Source: a virus. Taken from it: a DNA stretch of 28,213 nucleotides. The DNA is taken from positions 1 to 28,213 of IMG/VR virus record IMGVR_UViG_3300030103_001634; one strand, 5' to 3'. This document shows, piece after piece, positions 1 to 4,621 of the stretch; the stretch's first letter is position 1, and each line of letters opens with the position of its first letter. The position numbers were made by a program, and so were the translations under genes. The notes under the pieces were generated by a model. That model saw only the letters and a program-made list of their open reading frames with translations. It made no database searches and was not told the origin of the DNA.

Positions 1-2
1 CT

Positions 3-164
3 GAAGAGCTTGGTGTGAAACCTCAAACTGTGCGTCTATGGAGAACCAAAACACGCAGGGGGCATCCTAGTGGCCCCAAATGGACTGTCATTCTTAATAA
101 CACTATTCGATACAACCGAGAAGACATTAAAGATTGGCAGAACAAACCTAACAACCCTATTTAA
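3..164 (+). CDS. Helix-turn-helix DNA-binding protein, excisionase/AlpA-like (5' partial)
   Basis: The open frame enters from the window edge and stops with TAA at 162-164, leaving 53 codons. The visible peptide runs EELGVKPQTVRLWRT, then a basic RRGHPSGPKW turn, then NNTIRYNREDIKDW. This is the arrangement of a MerR/excisionase-type winged helix: recognition helix, wing, then the (I/Y)RY..EDI..W closing helix. Proteins of this kind bind DNA as transcriptional switches or as excisionases. Eleven bases separate it from the SSB gene, so both are probably on one transcript. The N-terminus is outside the window, so total length and any extra domain are unknown. The HTH call is fairly safe; the regulator versus excisionase choice is not. 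Confidence 0.6.
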   Translation, partial: EELGVKPQTVRLWRTKTRRGHPSGPKWTVILNNTIRYNREDIKDWQNKPNNPI

Positions 165-175
165 AAAAAATTATT

Positions 176-496
176 ATGTTAAACGTAACAGCCGTTGGCA
201 ATTTAGCCTCAGACCCAGTACAGAAAGAAACTGCAAAAGGAACAAAAGTGACTAGCTTCACTTTACTTACAAATGATCAAGATACTACAACACAATTTGA
301 TTGTGCTGTATGGGGAAATCGTGGTGATGTGATTGCAAACTATGTAAAAAAAGGAAATCAAATTACTGTTGTTGGTCGTGGTAAGTTAAAAACCTTTGAG
401 AGAAGGGATGGTAGTACTGGAGCAGCGATTGAAATTAATGTTGATAATTTCACATTGCCAGTAAGAAGTAGAGACTTTGAAGCGATCCCTGCCTAA
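176..496 (+). CDS. ssb: Single-stranded DNA-binding protein (SSB)
   Basis: This 106 aa protein has the OB-fold pattern of bacterial SSB: MLNVTAVGNLASDP at the start, VTSFTLLTN in strand 2, FDCAVWGNRGDVIANYVKKG in the middle, then ITVVGRGKL and a final strand IEINVDNFTLP. It should coat single-stranded DNA during phage replication or recombination. It is shorter than cellular SSB (about 170-180 aa) because almost all of the disordered linker is missing. It ends SRDFEAIPA rather than the acidic DDDIPF tip that recruits host repair proteins, so it may bind DNA without those contacts. A hairpin followed by T residues lies directly downstream. The HTH gene just upstream is likely co-transcribed. 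Confidence 0.88.
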   Translation: MLNVTAVGNLASDPVQKETAKGTKVTSFTLLTNDQDTTTQFDCAVWGNRGDVIANYVKKGNQITVVGRGKLKTFERRDGSTGAAIEINVDNFTLPVRSRDFEAIPA

Positions 497-501
497 GTTA
501 T

Positions 502-554
502 AGGGGCATTGAAATCTTTTTAACGAGGTTGATTTCATGTAAGACCCCTTTTTT
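502..554 (+). terminator. Rho-independent terminator-like hairpin after ssb
   Basis: AGGGGCATTGAAATC (502-516) pairs with GATTTCATG...CCCCT (531-549). The arms TGAAATC/GATTTCA match perfectly, and an outer AGGGG/CCCCT pairing is separated by a short bulge. A run of T residues (548-554) follows. Its position immediately 3' of ssb fits an intrinsic terminator or an attenuator before the next small genes. The bulged stem makes efficiency uncertain. Confidence 0.6.
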
Positions 555-558
555 ATTT

Positions 559-642
559 ATGACAACAGCCGAAAAGATTGCCGCAGCAAAGAAAAGAATT
601 GCTGAATTAAAACGACTCATTGAATTATGGACACAGGAATAA
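559..642 (+). CDS. 27 aa helical micropeptide, unknown
   Basis: ATG at 559 opens a 27-residue frame (MTTAEKIAAAKKRIAELKRL... ending WTQE) that stops at 640-642. The peptide is one continuous amphipathic helix rich in K, A, E and L, a composition expected of a leucine-zipper-like segment. It starts just after the ssb terminator and its end overlaps the start of the next gene (627) by 16 bases, as in translationally coupled phage genes. No ribosome-binding site is evident because the region upstream is the T-run. It could be a chance frame; it is listed because sequence and overlap both look coding. Confidence 0.35.
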   Translation: MTTAEKIAAAKKRIAELKRLIELWTQE

Positions 643-845
643 AAGTCTTTGCATCACCAAATACCGAGATATTGCTTGGTGGTGGTATTTTATGGGAGGT
701 CTGTTGGCAAAGAAAAGAAGAGGATATGTTTAGCTTGATGGTACAGCTACCACCAAAGGGGTGGCTTGATCCTGACCTCGTAGATGTCTTGCCAAAAGAT
801 GTTATTGAAGCACTAATTAAAAAATATAATTTTAATGAAAAATAA
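627..845 (+). CDS. 72 aa hypothetical protein
   Basis: The product begins MDTGIKVFASPNTEILLGG and ends ALIKKYNFNEK. The N-terminal half looks like alternating beta strands (EILLGGGILWEVCWQRKE), followed by MVQLPPKGWLDPD and a helical tail (LPKDVIEALIKKY). I do not recognise a family. It overlaps the preceding micropeptide by 16 bases and the following gene by 11 (835-845), so all three are probably one coupled unit. Composition and overlap pattern support a real gene; function is unknown. Confidence 0.55.
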   Translation: MDTGIKVFASPNTEILLGGGILWEVCWQRKEEDMFSLMVQLPPKGWLDPDLVDVLPKDVIEALIKKYNFNEK

Positions 846-1059
846 AGACCTGATCAAAAACTACCAGCACCAGCTTGCAGAACTTCAAAACCAATTCTGG
901 TTTAATAATTTAGATATGAAAGAATATTGCGTCAGATATGATGCAATTAAGAAACGAATCAACGAATTAGAAAATGAAAAGAGAAGAACATCCATCTGGC
1001 AAAAAATTAAAATTTTTGCAAGACAACAGAAGAAAAAGATTAGTGAGATTATTACTTGA
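835..1059 (+). CDS. 74 aa coiled-coil hypothetical protein
   Basis: The first 50 residues look like a helical hairpin (LIKNYQHQLAELQNQFWFNN, then YDAIKKRINELENEK) of the kind common in small phage proteins. A strongly basic tail follows (RRTSIWQKIKIFARQQKKKI). The gene starts inside the end of the 72 aa gene and its last 86 bases are shared, in another frame, with the 97 aa gene starting at 974. The hairpin half lies largely before that overlap and is the more convincing part. The basic tail may simply reflect the overlapping frame. Function unknown. Confidence 0.5.
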   Translation: MKNKDLIKNYQHQLAELQNQFWFNNLDMKEYCVRYDAIKKRINELENEKRRTSIWQKIKIFARQQKKKISEIIT

Positions 1060-1267
1060 TGTAGAGCTTCGTGGTGTGGATCACAAGATCCATATAACTA
1101 AGGATGCGAGAGCAGACCTAACAGTAAATGATGGGAACTGGATCAATGACCATATTAGGACTGCTATTGTAAAACATAACTATGAAATCAATAAGATACC
1201 AAAATTACAGGTAAAAGATTTTACCGCCAAAGAAATTAAAGCTTACGAAGATTCAAAATGCCAGTAG
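974..1267 (+). CDS. 97 aa hypothetical protein, possibly a small basic regulator
   Basis: The product starts MKREEHPSGKKLKFLQDNRR and continues with a hydrophobic/charged stretch (LVRLLLDVELRGVDHKIHI), then DLTVNDGNWINDHIRTAIVKHNYEI and a helical C-terminus. I recognise no domain. The shared stretch with the upstream gene is long (86 bases), so the true start may lie further in. No in-frame ATG occurs before residue 1 that would avoid the overlap. The end overlaps the next start (ATG 1258) by 10 bases, which supports coupled translation. Confidence is moderate for a gene here and low for the exact start. Confidence 0.5.
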   Translation: MKREEHPSGKKLKFLQDNRRKRLVRLLLDVELRGVDHKIHITKDARADLTVNDGNWINDHIRTAIVKHNYEINKIPKLQVKDFTAKEIKAYEDSKCQ

Positions 1268-1470
1268 GACAAAAATTTAAACTAAACCAAACTGTAAAAA
1301 GAAATCATACAGTTGGATATTCAGCCAGTAAATATTCGCAATTTGCTGGAACAATTCAAGAAGCTTTTACACGAAAAAATAAACTTGGAGTGCCTCAATA
1401 TTATTACAAAGTTTTTTGGGAGGACGGAAGATCATCTGAACACGCTCAACACAGCCTTAAATCTATCTAA
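1258..1470 (+). CDS. 70 aa small beta-barrel-like hypothetical protein
   Basis: The sequence reads KFKLNQTVKRN...YSQFAGTIQEAF, then YYYKVFWEDGRSSEHAQHSL. The order (short strand, GTI strand, YxVxWxDGxxSEHxxxxL) is that of small SH3-like barrel proteins often found in phage accessory regions. The exact role of these proteins is unknown. It is the last gene of the + strand early cluster. Its 3' end overlaps tail-to-tail by 39 bases with the convergent gene at 1432-1746, so no terminator separates the two transcripts. Confidence 0.6.
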   Translation: MPVGQKFKLNQTVKRNHTVGYSASKYSQFAGTIQEAFTRKNKLGVPQYYYKVFWEDGRSSEHAQHSLKSI

Positions 1471-1746
1471 TAAAGTTTTTTTAGTTTTATACTTTTTCTT
1501 TCTGATTTTTTTTATATCTTTCATTTCTTGCACTGTAACTATTGCTTCAAGTTCTACAAGCCGACCAAGTAAAGATGCAAGAAATACATCTTGTTTCATT
1601 TGATGCCTTATGAGGTGAGTGCAATATCTTTTGATATTATCGTATTCATCACTTTTCATAATTTCTCTACACCTCATTTCAACTGAAAGCTGAAGTTCTG
1701 GAGGTGCTGGTTCAATTTCTATATTAAGAAATTTTTCTGGGTTCAT
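1432..1746 (-). CDS. 104 aa helical hypothetical protein (NblA-like comparison only)
   Basis: After a proline-rich leader (FLNIEIEPAPPELQLS), two helices follow: VEMRCREIMKSDEYDNIKRY and CTHLIRHQMKQDVFLASLLGR. The C-terminus is very basic (KKIRKKKYKTKKTLLDRF). The two-helix hairpin recalls small helical proteins of cyanobacteria and their phages, and superficially the phycobilisome-degradation adaptor NblA. I see no diagnostic motif, so that remains a guess. ATG at 1746-1744 overlaps the stop of the gene upstream (ATGA), which shows coupling and fixes the start. The antisense frame at 1313-1603 is a shadow. Confidence 0.6.
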   Translation of the reverse strand: MNPEKFLNIEIEPAPPELQLSVEMRCREIMKSDEYDNIKRYCTHLIRHQMKQDVFLASLLGRLVELEAIVTVQEMKDIKKIRKKKYKTKKTLLDRFKAVLSVFR

Positions 1747-1904
1747 TTTACTGGGAAGAGTTTTTCTTCAATCATCTTGACTATGGCATCATCCACATCA
1801 TTATCTGATTTAGCCGCCAAATCTTTTAAGAGGGATAATGCTGCTTTGCGTAAAGATTCCGATTTTCCGAACTTAATGAAAAGATTTATAAGAAATTTTG
1901 ACAT
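1743..1904 (-). CDS. 53 aa hypothetical protein
   Basis: The start is CAT at 1902-1904 on the plus strand and the stop TGA at 1743-1745. The product begins MSKFLINLFIKFGKSES and ends IEEKLFPVK. It consists of an amphipathic first helix, a basic ALSLLKDLAAKSDN helix and an acidic DVDDAIVKMIEE helix. This could be a small helical bundle or a membrane-surface peptide, but no family is recognised. Its stop overlaps the next start in an ATGA, which strongly supports a real coding pair. It lies 34 bases downstream of the membrane-peptide gene. Confidence 0.5.
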   Translation of the reverse strand: MSKFLINLFIKFGKSESLRKAALSLLKDLAAKSDNDVDDAIVKMIEEKLFPVK

Positions 1905-1938
1905 TTGTTTATGTGTTCTTTTTCAAACATACCAAACT

Positions 1939-2100
1939 TTATTGAATCTTGCCTTCTAACCTACTTACCGCTTCACTCAATTTATTTAATCTATTATAAA
2001 TATCAATAATAGTTTTTTCTCTTCTATTGCTCATATTAGATAAAGTCATAGCTAAAGCTGTAACTATTGCACCTATTAACGCTGCTTGTACCTCTCCCAT
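1939..2100 (-). CDS. 53 aa membrane peptide with coiled-coil tail
   Basis: ATG is at 2100-2098 and TAA at 1941-1939. Residues 5-23 (QAALIGAIVTALAMTLSNM) form one hydrophobic segment. A charged coiled-coil helix follows (RREKTIIDIYNRLNKLSEAV, then SRLEGKIQ). A single N-terminal membrane helix with a cytoplasmic or periplasmic coil is a layout seen in small holin-associated or spanin-like phage proteins. That comparison rests on topology alone. It is divergent from the membrane protein gene at 2147, with 46 bases between them. Confidence 0.55.
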   Translation of the reverse strand: MGEVQAALIGAIVTALAMTLSNMSNRREKTIIDIYNRLNKLSEAVSRLEGKIQ

Positions 2101-2116
2101 TGCTTAAATCTATAAT
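2086..2116 (+). promoter_or_regulatory. Possible sigma70-type promoter in the divergent gap before 2147
   Basis: TATAAT at 2111-2116 is a perfect -10 hexamer. TTGTAC at 2086-2091 could act as a -35, but the 19-base spacer is long. It lies in the gap between divergent genes 1939-2100 (-) and 2147-2572 (+), where a promoter for the rightward secreted-protein cluster is needed. The region is AT-rich, so a chance match is quite possible. Confidence 0.3.
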
Positions 2117-2146
2117 TATGCCTATTATTGCTAATAAAACTACACT

Positions 2147-2572
2147 ATGGCAGATAAAACAATAGAAAAAGAGCAAAAAATACAACAAACAGAGGATGAA
2201 AAGCCAGATTATCAAGAAAAAATTACTTTTTTAGTTTCTACTGTTGCACAAGGTTTTATTTTAACTTGGTGTTTATTAGTTTTATCTCTTGGTTATGTTA
2301 AATTGCCCAATAAATTGTTTGGTGTTGATATACCAGACCAGCCAAGAGTTGATAGCACTTTTGCTGCTGGACTTTTAGGAAATATTCTCGGTGGTTTAGG
2401 GATAAGTGTTAATGCAGCACAAGGAGCTAAAAAGAAAAAGAAAGAAGGTGAAATATCAAATGGTGTCGGCAACTCCTCTGGACAGCAGACTATAATAATT
2501 AGGCAGCCTATTGAGCTAATAACAAGTAAACCAGAAGTCGTAAAAGTAGAACCTACAAAACCAAAATCATGA
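2147..2572 (+). CDS. 141 aa membrane protein, holin-like topology
   Basis: The N-terminus is hydrophilic and charged (1-25). A long hydrophobic helix follows at about 26-50 (ITFLVSTVAQGFILTWCLLV). A second, weaker glycine-rich hydrophobic segment lies at 71-91 (TFAAGLLGNILGGLGISV), then a KKKKK cluster and a disordered Q/P/K-rich tail. Two membrane segments with a charged tail would suit a holin or another inner-membrane protein, but there is no family-level evidence and no endolysin nearby. The last four bases overlap the next gene (ATGA at 2569-2572), so it is coupled to the secreted proteins that follow. Confidence 0.6.
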   Translation: MADKTIEKEQKIQQTEDEKPDYQEKITFLVSTVAQGFILTWCLLVLSLGYVKLPNKLFGVDIPDQPRVDSTFAAGLLGNILGGLGISVNAAQGAKKKKKEGEISNGVGNSSGQQTIIIRQPIELITSKPEVVKVEPTKPKS

Positions 2573-2934
2573 AAAAATTTATTATTTTAGCTTTTTTTGT
2601 ATCAAGTCCAGTTTTTGCAAATGGTACTCCGACTTGGACTACTGGCTCTAGCAACCGCACAGAGAATACTACTCAGACTATTACAAGAAGCGTAGTAACA
2701 GAAAAATACGGATCAGCTTTAAACACTTGGGAAGCTTCTAACATAGAGGTTACAAGTGCATCTAGTGGTGGTATAGCTCATTCTGATGCAATATTCACAC
2801 CAAAAACTGTAACTAGCGATTGGTCTTTGTCTATAACTACAAGAGCAGCAAGCCAAATGATTGAAAAGATTACACAGAATGACTCGATTACAACAACTAG
2901 CGTTATCACTTCTCTCAGCGTCTTTAGTCAGTAG
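2569..2934 (+). CDS. 121 aa secreted protein with signal peptide, cyanophage-type
   Basis: MKKFIILAFFVSSPVFA is a clear Sec signal peptide with cleavage expected after A17. The mature part is Thr/Ser-rich (TPTWTTGSSNRTENTTQTI...) and ends in SVFSQ, a pattern I associate with small conserved proteins of marine cyanophages. It would be exported to the periplasm or outer face. Whether it is a virion or host-surface protein is unknown. Its 3' end shares 74 bases with the next gene in another frame. The mature chain has no cysteine. Confidence 0.65.
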   Translation: MKKFIILAFFVSSPVFANGTPTWTTGSSNRTENTTQTITRSVVTEKYGSALNTWEASNIEVTSASSGGIAHSDAIFTPKTVTSDWSLSITTRAASQMIEKITQNDSITTTSVITSLSVFSQ

Positions 2935-3439
2935 CCCAGTATTTGCAGAGGGTGAGACTGATGTAATAGCACAACCTAATGCAGTAGGTAACTCATCAAT
3001 AATTAATCAAAATATGAATATAAATCAGGGAGCAACAAGTAAGAATCAATTTGGGAATTTAGTTTGTTCTCAACCCAGTATGAGCTTTACCCCTTTTTAT
3101 ACTGGCAATGATGCTCAAGGTGAAGATACTTATAGCATAAATGAGGGATGGGGTGGTCAAATATCTTTTATGATTCCACTAGGATCTAATAATAAAATCT
3201 GTACTGATTTAGCAAAAGTAAAGCTAAAACTAGCCAAAGAAGAATTAAACAAACAAGTCCATGATAAGCAATTAGTGAGAGTCTTGAAGTGTTCACAACT
3301 CCATGCAAGCGGCTATATGATAAATCCTAAATCAAAGTTTGCTGGTCTTTGTAGTGATGTAATAAATATAAGAAGTTATGTAAAAGCTAATCCTCAGATT
3401 TTTTCTTCAGAGAAGAAACCTCCTTCTTCAAAACCTTAG
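2861..3439 (+). CDS. 192 aa secreted protein with signal peptide
   Basis: The signal sequence is RLQQLALSLLSASLVSSPVFA, with cleavage expected after residue 29. Translation may start at 2861 (MKRLHRM) or at the in-frame ATG at 2879 (MTRLQQ). Both give a functional signal. The mature part has an Asn/Gln-rich segment (NSSIINQNMNINQG), a conserved-looking PSMSFTPFYTG stretch, GWGGQISFMIPLG, and a helical second half with cysteines (CTDLAKVKLKL, then VLKCSQLHASGY, then GLCSDVINIRSY). Similar gene pairs occur in marine cyanophages. Its end overlaps the opposite-strand gene by 53 bases. Function unknown. Confidence 0.65.
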   Translation: MKRLHRMTRLQQLALSLLSASLVSSPVFAEGETDVIAQPNAVGNSSIINQNMNINQGATSKNQFGNLVCSQPSMSFTPFYTGNDAQGEDTYSINEGWGGQISFMIPLGSNNKICTDLAKVKLKLAKEELNKQVHDKQLVRVLKCSQLHASGYMINPKSKFAGLCSDVINIRSYVKANPQIFSSEKKPPSSKP

Positions 3440-3878
3440 TAATTATTTTCTTAAATATTTTTTTTAATTGTGCAACTACAGCTTGAGCAGCGATTCCTCC
3501 AGCTACAGTAACAACTGATGCTGTACCAGCCGCAACAACTGAACTAGCAATGACCTCTGGTGCTGGTATTGGAAATTCTCCAAAGAAAGGTATATTGAAA
3601 GTACCTATGGTTTCTACATTTGAAGTATTTTCTAAGTTTTTTGGGAGGTTCAGCGGTATCTTTTCTTGCTTTATACCTGTTACTTCCTCGGATTGCTCCT
3701 TTTCTTCTTCAGAAGTATCTTCCTTCTCTTCTTCCAAACCCGACTGAACTTGTTCCAGACTTGGGAGCAACAAAGGATCTAAAAAAGGTTCTTCCACTAC
3801 AGGGGGATAAAAAATTGTTTTAGGTGGATTGAGTATATTGTTTGTCTCTGGTAAGTTTGGATAGTACAGTTCGTCCAT
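3387..3878 (-). CDS. 163 aa structural-type protein with Pro-rich, acidic and hydrophobic segments
   Basis: The order of segments is striking. A Pro/Tyr-rich N-terminus (YYPNLPETNN...PPKTIFYPPVV) is followed by an acidic block at about 49-65 (EEEKEDTSEEEKE). Next comes PFFGEFPIPAPEVIAS, an Ala/Val hydrophobic segment at about 108-137, and a lysine-rich amphipathic tail (LKKIFKKIITKVLKK). Proteins with this PIPAPEV + hydrophobic + basic tail plan occur in cyanophages, where some are reported as virion proteins. It starts three bases from a divergent mini-gene and converges on the secreted-protein gene. It is the last gene of the late transcript, so virion association fits. Confidence 0.6.
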   Translation of the reverse strand: MDELYYPNLPETNNILNPPKTIFYPPVVEEPFLDPLLLPSLEQVQSGLEEEKEDTSEEEKEQSEEVTGIKQEKIPLNLPKNLENTSNVETIGTFNIPFFGEFPIPAPEVIASSVVAAGTASVVTVAGGIAAQAVVAQLKKIFKKIITKVLKKEVSSLKKKSED

Positions 3879-3881
3879 TTT

Positions 3882-4010
3882 ATGAAATACGCTATAGCAA
3901 AAGCTTTAATTCCTGTTACATTAATAACATTCTGCGGACTATGTGCTTTAGCTCCACTCTATCTGTCACTATCTATGATGACAAGACAATTAAATCATAA
4001 GTCTAATTAA
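3882..4010 (+). CDS. 42 aa single-pass membrane peptide
   Basis: The frame begins MKYAIAKALIPVTLITFCGL and continues CALAPLYLSLSMMTRQLNHKSN. Residues 8-32 form one hydrophobic helix with a basic N-terminus and a polar tail. It sits on the + strand between - strand genes, 3 bases from the divergent start of the 163 aa gene. Its end overlaps the zinc-ribbon frame (ends 4003) by 8 bases. No clear ribosome-binding site precedes it, so expression is uncertain. It could be a holin-like or membrane-anchored peptide. Confidence 0.35.
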   Translation: MKYAIAKALIPVTLITFCGLCALAPLYLSLSMMTRQLNHKSN

Positions 4011-4134
4011 CAACTTTTGATCTGCAAAATCTAGTTTTACACGCGCCACTACAATAAATTTTTCTTTGCTCCATAGTATTAAAATTTGCACCACAAACAG
4101 GACAAGTTTTTAATAATATACCTTCTACTTTTTT
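4003..4134 (-). CDS. Zinc-ribbon extension reached by -1 frameshift (no start codon of its own)
   Basis: In the -1 frame relative to the 52 aa gene, the sequence reads KK-VEGILLKT CPVCGANF ... IYCSGACKTRF and stops at TAG 4005-4003. CPVC and CSGAC (C-x2-C, then C-x3-C) form a typical treble-clef/zinc-ribbon metal site. Going upstream, the frame meets TAA before any ATG, GTG or TTG, so it cannot start independently ahead of the first cysteines. The overlap holds A AAA AAG at 4134-4128, directly followed by the zero-frame TAG. The predicted fusion is 52 + 41 = 93 residues: helical coil plus zinc ribbon. A one-base homopolymer assembly error would look the same. Confidence 0.6.
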   Translation of the reverse strand, partial: KKVEGILLKTCPVCGANFNTMEQRKIYCSGACKTRFCRSKVVN

Positions 4135-4283
4135 ATGTTTTCTTTTACCTCTTTTGGTTTATTTATTTCCTTCAATAACAGTTGGTAAGCTTGTACACCA
4201 CCTTCAAGTTTTAAAATATACTGTCTTTGATTTATTATTTCCTGTTGCCATTCAAGAATTTGTTTTTCTATAATTTCTTTCAT
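4125..4283 (-). CDS. 52 aa coiled-coil protein, zero-frame product of a frameshift gene
   Basis: ATG is at 4283-4281 and TAG at 4127-4125. The product starts MKEIIEKQILEWQQEIINQR and ends KEVKENIKK. It is one long amphipathic helix with a GG break, probably a coiled coil. The gene directly follows the 104 aa fibre-tip gene with 3 bases between, so it belongs to the late fibre transcript. The last two lysine codons (AAA AAG) are part of a slippery heptamer that can lead into the zinc-ribbon frame. Function unknown; an adaptor or chaperone for a fibre would fit the position. Confidence 0.6.
   Translation of the reverse strand: MKEIIEKQILEWQQEIINQRQYILKLEGGVQAYQLLLKEINKPKEVKENIKK
4128..4152 (-). 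promoter_or_regulatory. Candidate programmed -1 ribosomal frameshift signal
   Basis: The mRNA reads AGAGGT (plus 4152-4147), then 12 bases, then A AAA AAG (4134-4128), then TAG. A AAA AAG is the most efficient -1 slippery heptamer known in bacteria (dnaX, IS911), and both of those use an SD-like stimulator about 10 bases upstream, as here. I see no strong downstream stem-loop; TTTG...CAAA shortly after is only a 4-bp pairing. Confidence 0.6.
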
Positions 4284-4286
4284 ATT

Positions 4287-4601
4287 TTAAACAATAGTAA
4301 GGGTTTCTCCTGAACCAACAGTCACAGTAACACCGCTGTTGATGGTAATAGGACCAGCAGCCATAGCATTTTTACCATTTGTTATTGTGTAATCTGCTGT
4401 AACCGCCTGATCGTTTTCATAAAAGACAGAGTCACTTCCTCCTCCAGTTGGAACGCTACTACCTCCTCCAATCTCCTTTACTGTACCTCCATCGTTGACA
4501 AATAACTTTTGAGCAGAAGTATCTAAAGCAACTTCCCCATTAACAATATCACTTGTAGTAGGTGTGCTTGTACCTCGTTTTAACTTAATAGTATTTGCCA
4601 T
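4287..4601 (-). CDS. 104 aa fibre-tip/tail fibre-like protein
   Basis: The N-terminus (MANTIKLKRGTSTPTTSDIV, then NGEVALDTSAQKLFVNDGG) is the short beta-rich module found at the start of many marine phage fibres. The C-terminal half (SVFYENDQAVTADYTITNGK, then PITINSGVTVTVGSGETLTIV) is a small beta-helix-like capping module. A close copy of this module ends the 266 aa fibre protein (9386-10186). The gene has a good ribosome-binding site (AGGAG, about 9 bases before the ATG). It is likely a trimeric fibre component or cap. Which fibre it belongs to is unknown. Confidence 0.75.
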   Translation of the reverse strand: MANTIKLKRGTSTPTTSDIVNGEVALDTSAQKLFVNDGGTVKEIGGGSSVPTGGGSDSVFYENDQAVTADYTITNGKNAMAAGPITINSGVTVTVGSGETLTIV

Positions 4602-4621
4602 TGGCTTTTATCTCCTATGGC

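Noticed and set aside
974-1000. HPSG motif shared with the HTH protein at 3-164 (RGHPSGPKW versus EEHPSGKKL)
   Set aside because: Four residues are too few, and the surrounding sequences do not align; taken as coincidence.
1313-1603. 96 aa + strand frame with a hydrophobic segment
   Set aside because: It is out of frame with the convincing 70 aa gene and antisense to the coupled 104 aa gene; its Leu/Phe run mirrors Lys codons of that gene.
1777-1959. 60 aa + strand frame
   Set aside because: It is the shadow of the 53 aa - strand gene at 1743-1904, which is ATGA-coupled to its neighbour.
3550-3823. Two + strand frames (65 and 67 aa) with Ser/Phe- or Leu-rich sequence
   Set aside because: Both are antisense to the 163 aa gene, whose acidic and Pro-rich blocks explain their composition.
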